Source of the DNA: UBA10649 sp963749905
Lineage (GTDB): Bacteria > Actinomycetota > Actinomycetes > S36-B12
DNA: 64,000 bases
Direction: 5' to 3'
Assembly (NCBI GenBank): GCA_963749905.1
Contig: CAVVOF010000003.1
Coordinates: forward strand, 434,001 to 498,000
Shown: positions 26,212-34,821 of the stretch, piece after piece
Layout: each line of letters begins with the position of its first letter
Numbering within the stretch: the stretch's first letter is position 1
Notes under the pieces: generated by a model
The model's input: only the letters and a program-made list of their open reading frames with translations
What the model was told of the DNA's origin: nothing
Database searches by the model: none
Made by a program: the position numbers and the translations under genes

Positions 26212-27768
26212 GTGAACGAAAAGATGTCAGCGGGCGGTGGCGTTACCTATACGCACGCCGGCAAGGACTACTTCGAGAAGCGCGGTCTCAAGCGTCACGC
26301 GGGGGCCGCGGCGCTCTGGGGCCTAGGCGTTGCCGCGGTCATCTCCGGCGACTTCTCCGGATGGAACCTTGGCATCGGTGAGGCCGGCTGGGGCGGCATG
26401 CTCATCGCCACCATCGTGATCGGCGGCATGTACCTGCTGATGATCTACAGCATCTCCGAGATGTCGGCGGCGATGCCGCACACCGGAGGCGCCTATTCGT
26501 TCGCGCGCTCAGCCTTCGGGCCCTGGGGCGGCTTCTTCACCGGCTTCGCCGAGACCATCGAGTACGTCATCACCACCGCCGTCGTCGGAACATTCGCCGG
26601 GCTCTACGCCGACGCGATCATCGTCGACCTGTTCGACGTGTCGTGGCCACTGTGGGTGTGGGTCATCATCTTCTACGCGATCTTCGTGACCCTGAATGCC
26701 GCTGGCGCGGCGGCCTCGTTCCGGTTCGCCTTCGTCATCGCCATCATCTCGCTCGCGGTACTGGCGATCTTCTTCGTCACCGCGATCTTCTCGGGACAGT
26801 TCAGCACGGACAACCTGATGGACATCGTCCCCGAGGAAGGCGGATCCACCTTCCTGCCGTTCGGCATTCTCGGAGTGTTCCTAGCGATGCCGTTCGCCAT
26901 CTGGTTCTTCCTCGGCATCGAGGAGCTGCCCCTGGCCGCCGAGGAGACGCACACCCCGGCGAAGGACATCCCCAAGGGGTCCATCGCGGGCATGTTCACC
27001 CTGCTCGTGTCCGCCTTCCTCGTGCTCATCCTCAATCCGGGCGTCCTCGGTTCCGAGGCGATCGCGTCGAGCGGCGAGCCGATCCTCGACGGCTTCCGGG
27101 CCATCTTCCCGGACAGCAACATCGCTGCGCTGCTCTCCCTGATGGCGCTCGCCGGCCTCGTGGCGTCCTTCCAGGGCATCATGTTCGCGGCCGGCCGGAA
27201 TGTGTACTCACTGTCGCGGGCGGGCTACTACCCGAAGTTCCTCTCGCTCACCGGCGAGAAGACCAAGGCTCCGTGGGTGGCCCTGCTGGCCAGCGCGATC
27301 GTCGGCGTCGTCCTGATCTTCGGCCTCGGCGAATGGGTCTACGAGGGCGATCCGGTGGCTGCGGCGGGTGCACTCCTGCTCATCGCCGTGTTCGGCGCCG
27401 TCATCGCCTACGTGGCGCAGATGCTCGCCTTCATCGTGCTCCGTCAGAAGCTCCCCAACGCGGACCGTCCCTACCGCAGCCCGGTCGGACTGTGGGGGGC
27501 ACTGGTCGCCGGCATCATCTCGCTGGTGACGTTGATCCTCATGCCGTTCAACGAGGACTACCGGGGCGTGATCATCTGGGTCGCGATCGTGTACGTGGTG
27601 GGTCTGATCCTGTTCGGCCTGTTCGGGCGTCATCGCCTGGTGCTGTCCCCCGAGGAGGAGTACGCGATCACCGGCGGCGTCCACGGCCATCCCGAGCGGG
27701 AGGGCTACGACGTCACCGAGCAGCTGGAGGAGTCAGGCAAGGAGGAGTTCTTCCCGCCCGAGAACTAG
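26212..27768 (+). CDS. APC-family permease, ethanolamine permease type
   Basis: Amine importer of the amino acid-polyamine-organocation family, 518 aa with about 12 helices. The N-terminal segment (LWGLGVAAVISGDFSGWNLG, EMSAAMPHTGGAYSFARSAFGPWGG, GFAETIEYV) is characteristic of bacterial ethanolamine permeases. GTG at 26212 follows AGGAGG by 4 nt; the open frame extends 25 codons further without support. The hydrophilic C-terminal tail is acidic. It begins a run of rightward genes including a GlnA4-type ligase, ALDH and SDR, which supports ethanolamine or another small amine as substrate. Confidence 0.88.
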   Translation: MNEKMSAGGGVTYTHAGKDYFEKRGLKRHAGAAALWGLGVAAVISGDFSGWNLGIGEAGWGGMLIATIVIGGMYLLMIYSISEMSAAMPHTGGAYSFARSAFGPWGGFFTGFAETIEYVITTAVVGTFAGLYADAIIVDLFDVSWPLWVWVIIFYAIFVTLNAAGAAASFRFAFVIAIISLAVLAIFFVTAIFSGQFSTDNLMDIVPEEGGSTFLPFGILGVFLAMPFAIWFFLGIEELPLAAEETHTPAKDIPKGSIAGMFTLLVSAFLVLILNPGVLGSEAIASSGEPILDGFRAIFPDSNIAALLSLMALAGLVASFQGIMFAAGRNVYSLSRAGYYPKFLSLTGEKTKAPWVALLASAIVGVVLIFGLGEWVYEGDPVAAAGALLLIAVFGAVIAYVAQMLAFIVLRQKLPNADRPYRSPVGLWGALVAGIISLVTLILMPFNEDYRGVIIWVAIVYVVGLILFGLFGRHRLVLSPEEEYAITGGVHGHPEREGYDVTEQLEESGKEEFFPPEN

Positions 27769-27780
27769 CAGCGGCGGATT

Positions 27781-27812
27781 CAGGAGGGGCGGGCCACGGC
27801 CCGCCCCTCCTG
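27781..27812 (+). terminator. Hairpin terminator after the permease gene
   Basis: Arms 27781-27794 (caggaggggcgggc) and 27799-27812 are exact reverse complements around a 4-nt loop. It starts 12 nt after the permease stop, between it and the ABC ATPase gene at 27844. There is no T-tract, so termination may be partial. Confidence 0.75.
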
Positions 27813-27843
27813 CTGTCTGCGAGGCCGTGCGTACGGTAGGCCC

Positions 27844-28539
27844 ATGCTGGACGTCCGGGGCCTGAGCCGCGCGTACGGACGGCACGTCGTCGTGAGCAAC
27901 GTGACGTTCTCCGTCACCAGCGGGCGCATGCTCGCCCTCCTCGGCCCGAACGGGTGCGGGAAGTCGACCACGCTCAAGGTGCTGTCCGGAGCCCTCACCC
28001 CTTCGTCCGGCTCGTTCACCATCGCCGGCCAGCCGCCCGGCAGCGACGTCGCACGACGGTCCACCGGGTACGTGCCCGACACGCGAGGGGTCTTCCCGCG
28101 ATTGACCGGCGGCGAGCATCTCGAGTTGGCGGCGCGGCTTCACCACGCGCTCGACTGGCGGCCCCGGGCGGACGCGCTCATCGAGCGGCTCGAGTTGGAC
28201 GAGGTCGTCGACCTCCCGGCAGCCGCCTACTCGCACGGCCAGTCGCGCAGGCTGTCGATGGCCATGGCCCTGGTCGCCGAGCCGCCTCTGCTGCTCGTGG
28301 ACGAGCCATTCGACGGAGTCGACCTCGACGGCGTCGACATCATCACCGAACTGCTCAACGAAGCGCGCGACGGTGGGGCAGCCATCGTGCTCACCACGCA
28401 CCTCCTCGACGCCGCAGTGGTAGCCGACGAGGTCGCCGTGTTCCGCGGGCACGAGCTCGTCGGACCACACGCGACAGGCGAGCTGCTCGTCGAGCACGGC
28501 AGCCTCCAGCAGGCCTGGAAGCACCTGTCGAGGGCGTGA
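27844..28539 (+). CDS. ABC transporter ATPase with degenerate signature motif
   Basis: 231-aa ATPase: Walker A GPNGCGKST about 37-45, Walker B LLLVDEPFDGVD, H-loop TTHLLDAAV. The signature motif reads YSHGQSRRL instead of LSGGQ. No Walker residues are missing, so it is probably active. It is 4 bp upstream of the permease at 28544 and forms a two-gene unit with it. It lies between the amine permease and the ligase gene; whether it shares their pathway is not shown by sequence. Confidence 0.88.
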   Translation: MLDVRGLSRAYGRHVVVSNVTFSVTSGRMLALLGPNGCGKSTTLKVLSGALTPSSGSFTIAGQPPGSDVARRSTGYVPDTRGVFPRLTGGEHLELAARLHHALDWRPRADALIERLELDEVVDLPAAAYSHGQSRRLSMAMALVAEPPLLLVDEPFDGVDLDGVDIITELLNEARDGGAAIVLTTHLLDAAVVADEVAVFRGHELVGPHATGELLVEHGSLQQAWKHLSRA

Positions 28540-28543
28540 CCAG

Positions 28544-29866
28544 TTGACCGACGTCACCCTGGGGATGCGGCATCAGCTGCGCAACGGCTGGCGGATGTCC
28601 CGCGCCTTCGCGATCAGCGCGATCGTGATGACGGCCGTCTTCCACGGGCTCGCCATCCTCGCCGCGGCCGTGCACTCGCGCATCCCGGAGTCCAGTGTCA
28701 CCGTCGAGATGGTGCTTCCGCTCGCGGCCGGCCTGTGGTCCGCACTCGCCCTCCTTCCCGCGCTCGGCGGCGGCGAGAGCGATGATCCGATGGCGCTGGC
28801 CGCCGCCGGTGCGGGCCGCTCGTTCCGGTTCGGCGCGCGGTTCGCCTCCTCGCTGACCGATGCCGGACCAGGACTCTTCGTGCCAGCGCTGGCACTCGTC
28901 GGGGCGGCGGTCGCCGGCTGGCCTGGGTGGCTGGCCGGATTGGCCCTGGCATGGAACGGACTGGCCACGGGGCAGCTGAGCGGTGCGGCGTCGGCGATCC
29001 TCGTGACGCGGATCGGTCCGACCGCCGCCCTGGTCATCGTCTCCGTTCTCGTGCTCATCTCGGCCACCGTGCTGGCCGCCACGGGAATCGGCCCCGGAGC
29101 CTGGTGGATGGCTGCGACCGAGGACCCCGTCTACAACCTGCTCCTGATCGTCGGCGGGGCCGTGGCCCTCGTCGGGGCATGGGCGCTGAACCGTCCAGCC
29201 GAGCTGGTCGTCCGACCGGCGCGCCCGGTGCGCATCCCGCGGAGGGACTTCCCGGCCGTCCTCGTCACCATGCTGGTCGGCGTCAATCGCTCGGTCATGG
29301 CCCGCAGCACCCTGATCACCGCCATCCTCACGCCGCTGCTCGTCCGCAGCGCGGGGGCCGAGGTGACCGCTTCCATCGCGTTCTTCGTGACGGCCGCCGC
29401 CGCAGCGGTCATCGGGGCGAACGGCTTCGCCTATGACGGCGGTGCCGCCGTGTGGCTCCTGGGCAAGGTGCCCCGGCTGCAACTGCTGGGCGCGCGACTG
29501 CTCACCACCGCGGCCTGGGCGCTGCTCCTGTCGGTGATCGCGGCCCTCGTGGCCACGATGGTCGGCGCGGCTCCCGCGAGGGAACTGCTCCCCCAGCTCC
29601 TGCTCGTCGCCCTTGGGGCCGGGGCCGCCGGGCTGGTCCCGTCAGTCCGTCGGCCGACATCGACGGACTTCAACTCCTTCCGGTCCCAGCCGGCACCGGT
29701 CGCGTCGGCCATCGGCACGTTGTCCCGGGCAGTGGCGCTCACGGTGATCGTCCTGTACGTCCCCTTCCCCTGGTCGGCGGCGGTGGTGGCGCTCTACGTC
29801 GCCTTCGCCGTCGCGCACGCGCACCGGCTGCTGCGCGACCCCGTGCCCCTCGCCGCTCTCACGTGA
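28544..29866 (+). CDS. Multi-span membrane protein, ABC transporter permease
   Basis: 440-aa protein with about ten hydrophobic helices and almost no soluble domains, Ala/Val/Leu rich. TTG at 28544 lies 4 nt after the ATPase stop, so the pair is probably translated together. I recognise no specific family signature; the assignment to an ABC exporter rests on topology and on the adjacent ATPase. It contains basic loops such as PARPVRIPRRDFP and VRRPTSTDFNSFRS. Confidence 0.75.
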   Translation: MTDVTLGMRHQLRNGWRMSRAFAISAIVMTAVFHGLAILAAAVHSRIPESSVTVEMVLPLAAGLWSALALLPALGGGESDDPMALAAAGAGRSFRFGARFASSLTDAGPGLFVPALALVGAAVAGWPGWLAGLALAWNGLATGQLSGAASAILVTRIGPTAALVIVSVLVLISATVLAATGIGPGAWWMAATEDPVYNLLLIVGGAVALVGAWALNRPAELVVRPARPVRIPRRDFPAVLVTMLVGVNRSVMARSTLITAILTPLLVRSAGAEVTASIAFFVTAAAAAVIGANGFAYDGGAAVWLLGKVPRLQLLGARLLTTAAWALLLSVIAALVATMVGAAPARELLPQLLLVALGAGAAGLVPSVRRPTSTDFNSFRSQPAPVASAIGTLSRAVALTVIVLYVPFPWSAAVVALYVAFAVAHAHRLLRDPVPLAALT

Positions 29867-29931
29867 ACCAATGACCTCCCATCGGGGGCCGCGATGCAGT
29901 TGAATCGCCCTACCCGTCCTGAGGAGGACCC

Positions 29932-31296
29932 ATGGCCCGCTCGCTGCCCGTCACGCCAGAGAGCCTGCGCGCCGCAGTCGAGGAGGGGAAGGTCGACACC
30001 GTGGCGGTGGCGATCACCGACATGCAGGGCCGGTTGCAGGGCAAGCGGATCGACGCCGACTTCTTCGTGGACGACGTCATGGGCAGCCACACCGAGGGCT
30101 GCAACTACCTGCTCGCGGTCGACGTCGACATGAACACCGTCGACGGCTACGCGATGTCCTCGTGGGACACCGGCTACGGCGACATGGTGATGCGGCCCGA
30201 TCTGGGGTCCCTGCACAACGTGCCGTGGCAGCCCGGCACGGTCGGCGTCCTCTGCGACCTGACGACGGAGGAGGGCGAACCGGTCAAGCCCTCGCCGCGG
30301 CAGATCCTCAAGGCCCAGCTCGATCGGCTGCACGCCGCAGACCTGGAGGCCTACGTCGGCACCGAGCTCGAGTTCATCATCTTCCAGGACACCTACGAGG
30401 AGGCCTGGCTCTCCGGCTACCACGACCTGACGCCCGCGAACCTCTACAACGTCGACTACTCGATGCTCGGGACGGCACGCGTCGAGCCGCTGCTCCGCGC
30501 GATCCGACGGGCCATGGCCGGGGCAGGGCTGATCGTCGAGAGCGCGAAGGGCGAGTGCAACTTCGGACAGCACGAGATCGCCTTCAAGTACCAGGACGCG
30601 CTGCGCACCTGCGACAACCACAGCATCTACAAGAACGGCGCCAAGGAGATCGCAGCTCAAGAGGGCATGGCGCTCACCTTCATGGCCAAGTACAACGAGC
30701 GGGAGGGCAACTCCTGCCACATCCACCTGTCGGTTCGCAGCGGTTCCGGGGATGCGGTGATGGCGGACCACGACGGGGAGTACGGCCTGTCCGCGCTGGG
30801 CCGGGCGTTCATCGCGGGTCAGTTGGCGCACGCCCAGGAGCTGACGCTGATGTTCGCGCCACAGATCAACTCCTACAAGCGGTACGTCGAGGGCTCCTTC
30901 GCCCCCACGGCGATCCGATGGGGCCAGGACAACCGCACCTGCGCCTTCCGCCTCGTCGGGCACGGCCAGTCCCTCCGCGTCGAGAACCGCGTGCCGGGCG
31001 GCGACGTCAATCCCTACCTCGCGGTGGCCGGCATGGTCGCCGCGGGGCTCGACGGCGTCGAGCGTGACCTGCCCCTCGAGGATCCCTTCGTCGGCAACGC
31101 CTACCTGAGTGACTCGACCCGCGTGCCGACGAGCATGAGCGAGGCGCTCAGCCTGTGGGAGTCCTCCGAGTGGATCCGCGAGACCTTCGGTGCCGAGGTG
31201 CAGGACCACTACGCCAACATGGCACGCGTCGAACTGGCCGCCTTCGGCAGCACGGTCACCACCTGGGAGCGCTACCGCGGCTTCGAGCGGCTTTGA
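29932..31296 (+). CDS. Glutamine-synthetase-like gamma-glutamyl-amine ligase (GlnA4/PuuA type)
   Basis: Predicted to join glutamate and an amine using ATP. 454 aa, the GSI fold. It has the ATP/metal motifs YVGTELEFIIF, ESAKGECNFGQHEIAFK, NSCHIHLSV, NSYKRYVEGSFAPTAIRWG and RVENRVPGGDVNPYLA. It lacks the Asp50-Ser53 style loop and the C-terminal adenylylation Tyr region of true glutamine synthetase, and resembles Streptomyces GlnA4 (gamma-glutamylethanolamide synthetase) and E. coli PuuA. ATG at 29932 follows GAGGAGG. Next to an ethanolamine-type permease, ALDH and PuuD-like hydrolase, an amine-assimilation role is likely. Confidence 0.88.
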   Translation: MARSLPVTPESLRAAVEEGKVDTVAVAITDMQGRLQGKRIDADFFVDDVMGSHTEGCNYLLAVDVDMNTVDGYAMSSWDTGYGDMVMRPDLGSLHNVPWQPGTVGVLCDLTTEEGEPVKPSPRQILKAQLDRLHAADLEAYVGTELEFIIFQDTYEEAWLSGYHDLTPANLYNVDYSMLGTARVEPLLRAIRRAMAGAGLIVESAKGECNFGQHEIAFKYQDALRTCDNHSIYKNGAKEIAAQEGMALTFMAKYNEREGNSCHIHLSVRSGSGDAVMADHDGEYGLSALGRAFIAGQLAHAQELTLMFAPQINSYKRYVEGSFAPTAIRWGQDNRTCAFRLVGHGQSLRVENRVPGGDVNPYLAVAGMVAAGLDGVERDLPLEDPFVGNAYLSDSTRVPTSMSEALSLWESSEWIRETFGAEVQDHYANMARVELAAFGSTVTTWERYRGFERL

Positions 31297-31326
31297 TGGT
31301 CTCCAACACGTATCCCGGGAGCCACC

Positions 31327-32685
31327 ATGCATGACGTCATCAACCCCGCGACCGAGCTTGTCATCGCATCGGTGCCCTCAACGGACGCCGCCGGCACCGA
31401 CGAGGCGATCGCGCGCGCGCACGAGGCCCTGCCCGCGTGGCGGTCCGTCGCCCCGGGCGAACGCGCCGACCTGCTCCGTCGCTTCTCGGCCGTCGTCCGA
31501 GACCACGTCGACGAGCTCGCCCAGCTCGAGGTGGCGAACTCGGGCCACACCATCGGCAACGCCCGGTGGGAGGCCAACAACGTCGCGAACGTCCTGAACT
31601 ACTACGCCGGGGCGCCCGAGCGACTCTTCGGGAAGCAGATCCCGGTGCCCGGGGGCATCGACATCACCTTCCAGGAACCGGTCGGCGTCGTCGGGATCAT
31701 CGTCCCGTGGAACTTCCCGATGCCGATCGCCGGGTGGGGCATGGCGCCGGCGCTCGCGGCCGGGTGCACGGTCGTCCTCAAGCCGGCCGAGCTCACCCCG
31801 CTGACCGCCATCCGGCTCGGCGAGCTGGCGCTGGAGGCGGGCATCCCGGAGCACGTGTTCACGGTGGTCCCGGGAAAGGGGTCGATCGTCGGGCAGCGGT
31901 TCGTGGAGAACCCGCTGGTGCGCAAGATCGTGTTCACCGGCAGCACCGAGGTCGGCGAGCGGATCATGGCCGGCGTCGCGCCGCAGATGAAGCGGCTGAC
32001 GCTCGAACTCGGCGGCAAGAGCGCCAACGTGATCTTCGCGGACGCCGACCTGGAGAAGGCGGCGGCCACCGCCCCGTACGGCGTGTTCGACAACGCCGGG
32101 CAGGACTGCTGCGCGCGTTCCCGCATCCTCGTCGAGCGGACGGTCTTCGACCGCTTCATGGAGCTCTTCGAGCCCGCGGTCATGGGCGTGCAGGTCGGTG
32201 ACCCGACCCTGGAGTCCACGGAGATGGGACCGCTGATCTCGCGCGGGCACTGGGAGTCGGTCGCCTCGTTCGTGCCCGACGGCGCGCCCGTCGCGTTCAC
32301 CGGCAGCTGCCCGACCGGTCCCGGGTACTGGTATCCGCCGACCGTGCTGGCCCCGGTGTCGCCTTCGGACACGGCGTTCCAGGAGGAGATCTTCGGACCC
32401 GTCGTCGTCGTCACGCCGTTCGACGACGAGGCCGACGCGATCCGGCTGGCGAACGACTCCGAGTACGGGCTCTCCGGATCCATCTGGACGCGCGACGTGG
32501 GCCGGGCGATCCGGGTGGCGCGCGGCATCGAGACGGGGAACCTGTCGGTGAACTCGCACTCGTCGGTCCGGTACTGGACGCCCTTCGGTGGCTACAAGCG
32601 ATCCGGGCTCGGCCGTGAGCTGGGGCCGGACGCCGTCGAGGCGTTCACCGAGACCAAGAACGTGTTCATCAGCACCGACGACTGA
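31327..32685 (+). CDS. NAD(P)-dependent aldehyde dehydrogenase
   Basis: 452-aa ALDH of the gamma-aminobutyraldehyde / betaine-aldehyde group. It contains IIVPWNFPMPI, FTGSTEVGERIM, general base Glu227 in LELGGKSAN, and catalytic Cys261 in GQDCCARSR, 34 residues apart as expected. NAD-site and oligomer motifs at the end are intact (TPFGGYKRSGLGRELG). It begins 30 nt after the ligase gene, so it probably oxidises the gamma-glutamyl aldehyde formed in the same pathway. It might instead serve as aminomuconate-semialdehyde dehydrogenase for the kynurenine operon. Confidence 0.93.
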   Translation: MHDVINPATELVIASVPSTDAAGTDEAIARAHEALPAWRSVAPGERADLLRRFSAVVRDHVDELAQLEVANSGHTIGNARWEANNVANVLNYYAGAPERLFGKQIPVPGGIDITFQEPVGVVGIIVPWNFPMPIAGWGMAPALAAGCTVVLKPAELTPLTAIRLGELALEAGIPEHVFTVVPGKGSIVGQRFVENPLVRKIVFTGSTEVGERIMAGVAPQMKRLTLELGGKSANVIFADADLEKAAATAPYGVFDNAGQDCCARSRILVERTVFDRFMELFEPAVMGVQVGDPTLESTEMGPLISRGHWESVASFVPDGAPVAFTGSCPTGPGYWYPPTVLAPVSPSDTAFQEEIFGPVVVVTPFDDEADAIRLANDSEYGLSGSIWTRDVGRAIRVARGIETGNLSVNSHSSVRYWTPFGGYKRSGLGRELGPDAVEAFTETKNVFISTDD

Positions 32686-32693
32686 CCGTCCTC

Positions 32694-32759
32694 TCGTTGA
32701 GTGCGGAGTTGTTGCGGCCCGCGCCCGGCGCGACCCCGCAACAACTCCGCACTCAACGA
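32694..32759. repeat. Repeated hairpin element, copy 1 (24-bp arms, 18-nt loop)
   Basis: Arms 32694-32717 and 32736-32759 are exact reverse complements (tcgttgagtgcgg...ttgttgcgg). The same 24-bp arm occurs at 45394-45417 with a different 18-nt loop. Flanks pair for about 6 more bp with one mismatch. It starts 8 nt after the ALDH stop, inside an otherwise co-directional run, 29 nt before the SDR start. Confidence 0.9.
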
Positions 32760-32788
32760 AAGGACCGACCCAGAATGAGGAGTGGGAC

Positions 32789-33568
32789 ATGACCGATAGC
32801 AAGTGCCGGCGGCTCGAGGGCCGGGTCGCCGTCGTCACCGGCGGCGGCAGCGGCATCGGCCTCGCCACGGTGCGCCGGTTCGCCGACGAGGGCGCCAAGG
32901 TCGTCATCGGCGACATGGACCCCGCGTCCGGGCAGGCGGCCGCCGACGAGGTAAACGGGCTGTTCGTGCGCACGGACGTCACCGACGCCGACGACGTGGC
33001 CGCCATGTTCAAGGCTGCGAAGGACACCTACGGCAGCGTCGACGTCGCGTTCAACAACGCGGGCATCTCCCCGCCGGACGACGACTCGATCCTGGAGACC
33101 GGCATCGAGGCCTGGCGGCGCGTGCAGGAGGTGAACCTCACCAGCGTGTACCTGTGCTGCAAGGAGGTGCTCCCGTACATGCTGGAGCAGGGCCGCGGCA
33201 GCATCATCAACACCGCGTCGTTCGTGGCGACGATGGCCGCAGCGACGTCGCAGATCTCGTACACCGCGTCCAAGGGCGGAGTGCTCGCCATGTCCCGGGA
33301 GCTCGGCGTGCAGTTCGCGCGGTCGGGCGTGCGCGTCAACGCCGTGTCACCCGGGCCGGTGGCCACGCCGCTGCTGATGGAGCTGTTCGCCAAGGACCCC
33401 GAGCGGGCCGCGCGCCGGCTCGTGCACATCCCGGTGGGCCGGTTCGGTGAGCCAGAGGAGATCGCGGCCGCGGTCGCCTTCCTCGCGAGCGACGACTCGT
33501 CGTTCATCACGGCGTCGAACTTCCTCGTCGACGGTGGCATCTCCGGCGCCTACGTCACGCCCCTGTAG
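32789..33568 (+). CDS. Short-chain dehydrogenase/reductase
   Basis: 259-aa classical SDR: TGGGSGIG at 17-24, DMD acidic tip favouring NAD(H), NNAGIS, and catalytic Ser/Tyr/Lys in the TASFV and YTASKGG region. ATG at 32789 has GAGGAG 8 nt upstream; the open frame to 32588 crosses the hairpin element and is not used. It is in the ligase-ALDH gene run and could oxidise the alcohol of gamma-glutamylethanolamide to the aldehyde used by the ALDH. Other SDR substrates cannot be excluded. Confidence 0.9.
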   Translation: MTDSKCRRLEGRVAVVTGGGSGIGLATVRRFADEGAKVVIGDMDPASGQAAADEVNGLFVRTDVTDADDVAAMFKAAKDTYGSVDVAFNNAGISPPDDDSILETGIEAWRRVQEVNLTSVYLCCKEVLPYMLEQGRGSIINTASFVATMAAATSQISYTASKGGVLAMSRELGVQFARSGVRVNAVSPGPVATPLLMELFAKDPERAARRLVHIPVGRFGEPEEIAAAVAFLASDDSSFITASNFLVDGGISGAYVTPL

Positions 33569-33584
33569 GCGTCCCGTGGTGGAC

Positions 33585-34058
33585 ATGACCCGGGCCATGC
33601 GCCACCTCGCGTGGGCCGACGAGAGGTTCTATACGCAGTTCGCGACGCTGCCCGAGGCCGCCATGGGGGCGCGCTACGCACCCGACCACTGGTCCGCGGG
33701 CCATCTTGCGGCGCACATCATCGCCAGTGCCAGCTGGTACCGCTACTGCCTGACCGGCGCGCCGTGGCTGGACGTCGAGTGGGTGCGCACGCCCGCCGAT
33801 CTCGGCGGCCTGCTCCCCGAGCTCCTCGCGATGGATGCGGTGCTCCTCCAGCAGGCCGCGCTGCCGGACGAGCCGGTGACGTTCGCGGACGAGGACGGGC
33901 CGACGACGGTGCAGCGCTCCACCCTGCTCGCTCAGGCCTGCCTGCATGCGGCTGAGCACCGCGCTCAGATCTCGTGCGCCCTGGAGGCGTCGGGATTCCC
34001 GTCGATCGTGCTCGACGACCTCGACTTCTGGGCCTTCGAGGCATCCGAATCCCAGTAA
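33585..34058 (+). CDS. DinB-like / maleylpyruvate-isomerase-fold metal protein
   Basis: 157-aa four-helix protein. His residues in DHWSAGHLAAHI and LHAAEHRAQI match the metal-binding His of the DinB superfamily. ATG 33585 chosen; GTG codons at 33576 and 33579 are also in frame. It follows the SDR stop by 16 nt. Function unknown; related proteins are thiol-dependent isomerases or transferases, often mycothiol-linked in actinobacteria, which is only an inference here. Confidence 0.8.
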   Translation: MTRAMRHLAWADERFYTQFATLPEAAMGARYAPDHWSAGHLAAHIIASASWYRYCLTGAPWLDVEWVRTPADLGGLLPELLAMDAVLLQQAALPDEPVTFADEDGPTTVQRSTLLAQACLHAAEHRAQISCALEASGFPSIVLDDLDFWAFEASESQ

Positions 34059-34063
34059 GGCCC

Positions 34064-34127
34064 TCGCGAGTGTGCGCTCGTCGTCGGTTTCGCCCCCCTC
34101 AGAGCGACGTCCGCCGCACACTCGCGA
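34064..34127. repeat. Imperfect hairpin spanning the convergent gene junction
   Basis: Arms 34064-34076 (tcgcgagtgtgcg) and 34115-34127 are exact reverse complements with a 38-nt loop. It starts 5 nt after the DinB-like stop. The right arm overlaps the last codons of the leftward hydrolase gene, so this element supplies that gene's C-terminus and stop. Role likely transcript end formation. Confidence 0.55.
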
Positions 34128-34821
34128 AGTCTGCTGCGGCAGCGGCGAAGGCGGAAACCAGGGGCAGGTCCACGGCCCGACGGTCGGGGTGCTCGGGATG
34201 CCACTGCACCCCCACGCAGAACGGCAGGCTCGGGTCCTCGCAGGCCTCGATCGTGCCGTCCGCCGCCCGACCGGTCACGACGAGGTCGCCTGCCGCGTCC
34301 ACCGCCTGATGGTGAGACGAGTTCACCACCACCGGGCCGGTGCCCATCACCGCCGCCATGATCGAGCCGGGCGCGAATGACGCCTCATGATCGGAGAAGG
34401 TCCCCGGGCGCTCCCGGTGGACCAGCGACGACACGTCAGGCAGGTGCTGGATCAGCGACCCGCCGTGCGCCACCGCCATCACCTGCAGGCCGCGGCAGAT
34501 CCCCAGGACCGGCATGCCCAGCTCCCGCGCCCGTCGGTACAGCGCCAGTTCGGACGCGTCGCGCGACGTGCGCGGCACGTCCGCTGTCGGGTGAGCCGGG
34601 GCCTCGTACAGAGCGGCGTCGAGGTCTGCGCCGCCCGCCATCGCCAAGCCGTCCAGCCGGTCCAGTGCCGCCTCCTGCCCGCCCGGAGGCAGCAGCACCA
34701 CCTCGGCGCCCCCCGCCCTGAGCAGGTCGACGTACCACTCGGGGATGAGCGCGGCGGGCAGCTCCCACGCCCCCCACTTCGCCGGCTCCAGGTAGCAGGT
34801 CAGCCCGACCACCGGGGTCAT
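34099..34821 (-). CDS. Class I glutamine-amidotransferase-like gamma-glutamyl hydrolase (PuuD type)
   Basis: 240-aa peptidase C26 family member. The catalytic triad is visible: Cys in VLGICRGLQVM, His and Glu in GVQWHPEHPD. The family includes PuuD, which splits gamma-glutamyl-GABA, and here it could free glutamate and the oxidised amine (for ethanolamine, glycine). It overlaps the LacI regulator by 4 nt and points towards the ligase-ALDH-SDR genes. The C-terminal SVRRTSL codes through the right arm of a hairpin, suggesting a recently altered end. Confidence 0.9.
   Translation of the reverse strand: MTPVVGLTCYLEPAKWGAWELPAALIPEWYVDLLRAGGAEVVLLPPGGQEAALDRLDGLAMAGGADLDAALYEAPAHPTADVPRTSRDASELALYRRARELGMPVLGICRGLQVMAVAHGGSLIQHLPDVSSLVHRERPGTFSDHEASFAPGSIMAAVMGTGPVVVNSSHHQAVDAAGDLVVTGRAADGTIEACEDPSLPFCVGVQWHPEHPDRRAVDLPLVSAFAAAAADFASVRRTSL

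Noticed and set aside
29932..31296. Main glutamine synthetase GlnA
   Set aside because: Context and motifs fit GlnA4/PuuA-type ligases; no adenylylation region and no glnE/glnB-type neighbours.
31327..32685. ALDH as the missing aminomuconate-semialdehyde dehydrogenase
   Set aside because: It lies 10 kb from the kynurenine operon, 30 nt after the ligase gene; operon context favours the amine pathway. It is kept only as an alternative in the feature text.
32694..32759. Insertion-sequence ends or a MITE
   Set aside because: No transposase, no target-site duplication is visible and the unit is only 66 bp with an 18-nt loop. A REP-like element remains possible and is reported as a finding.
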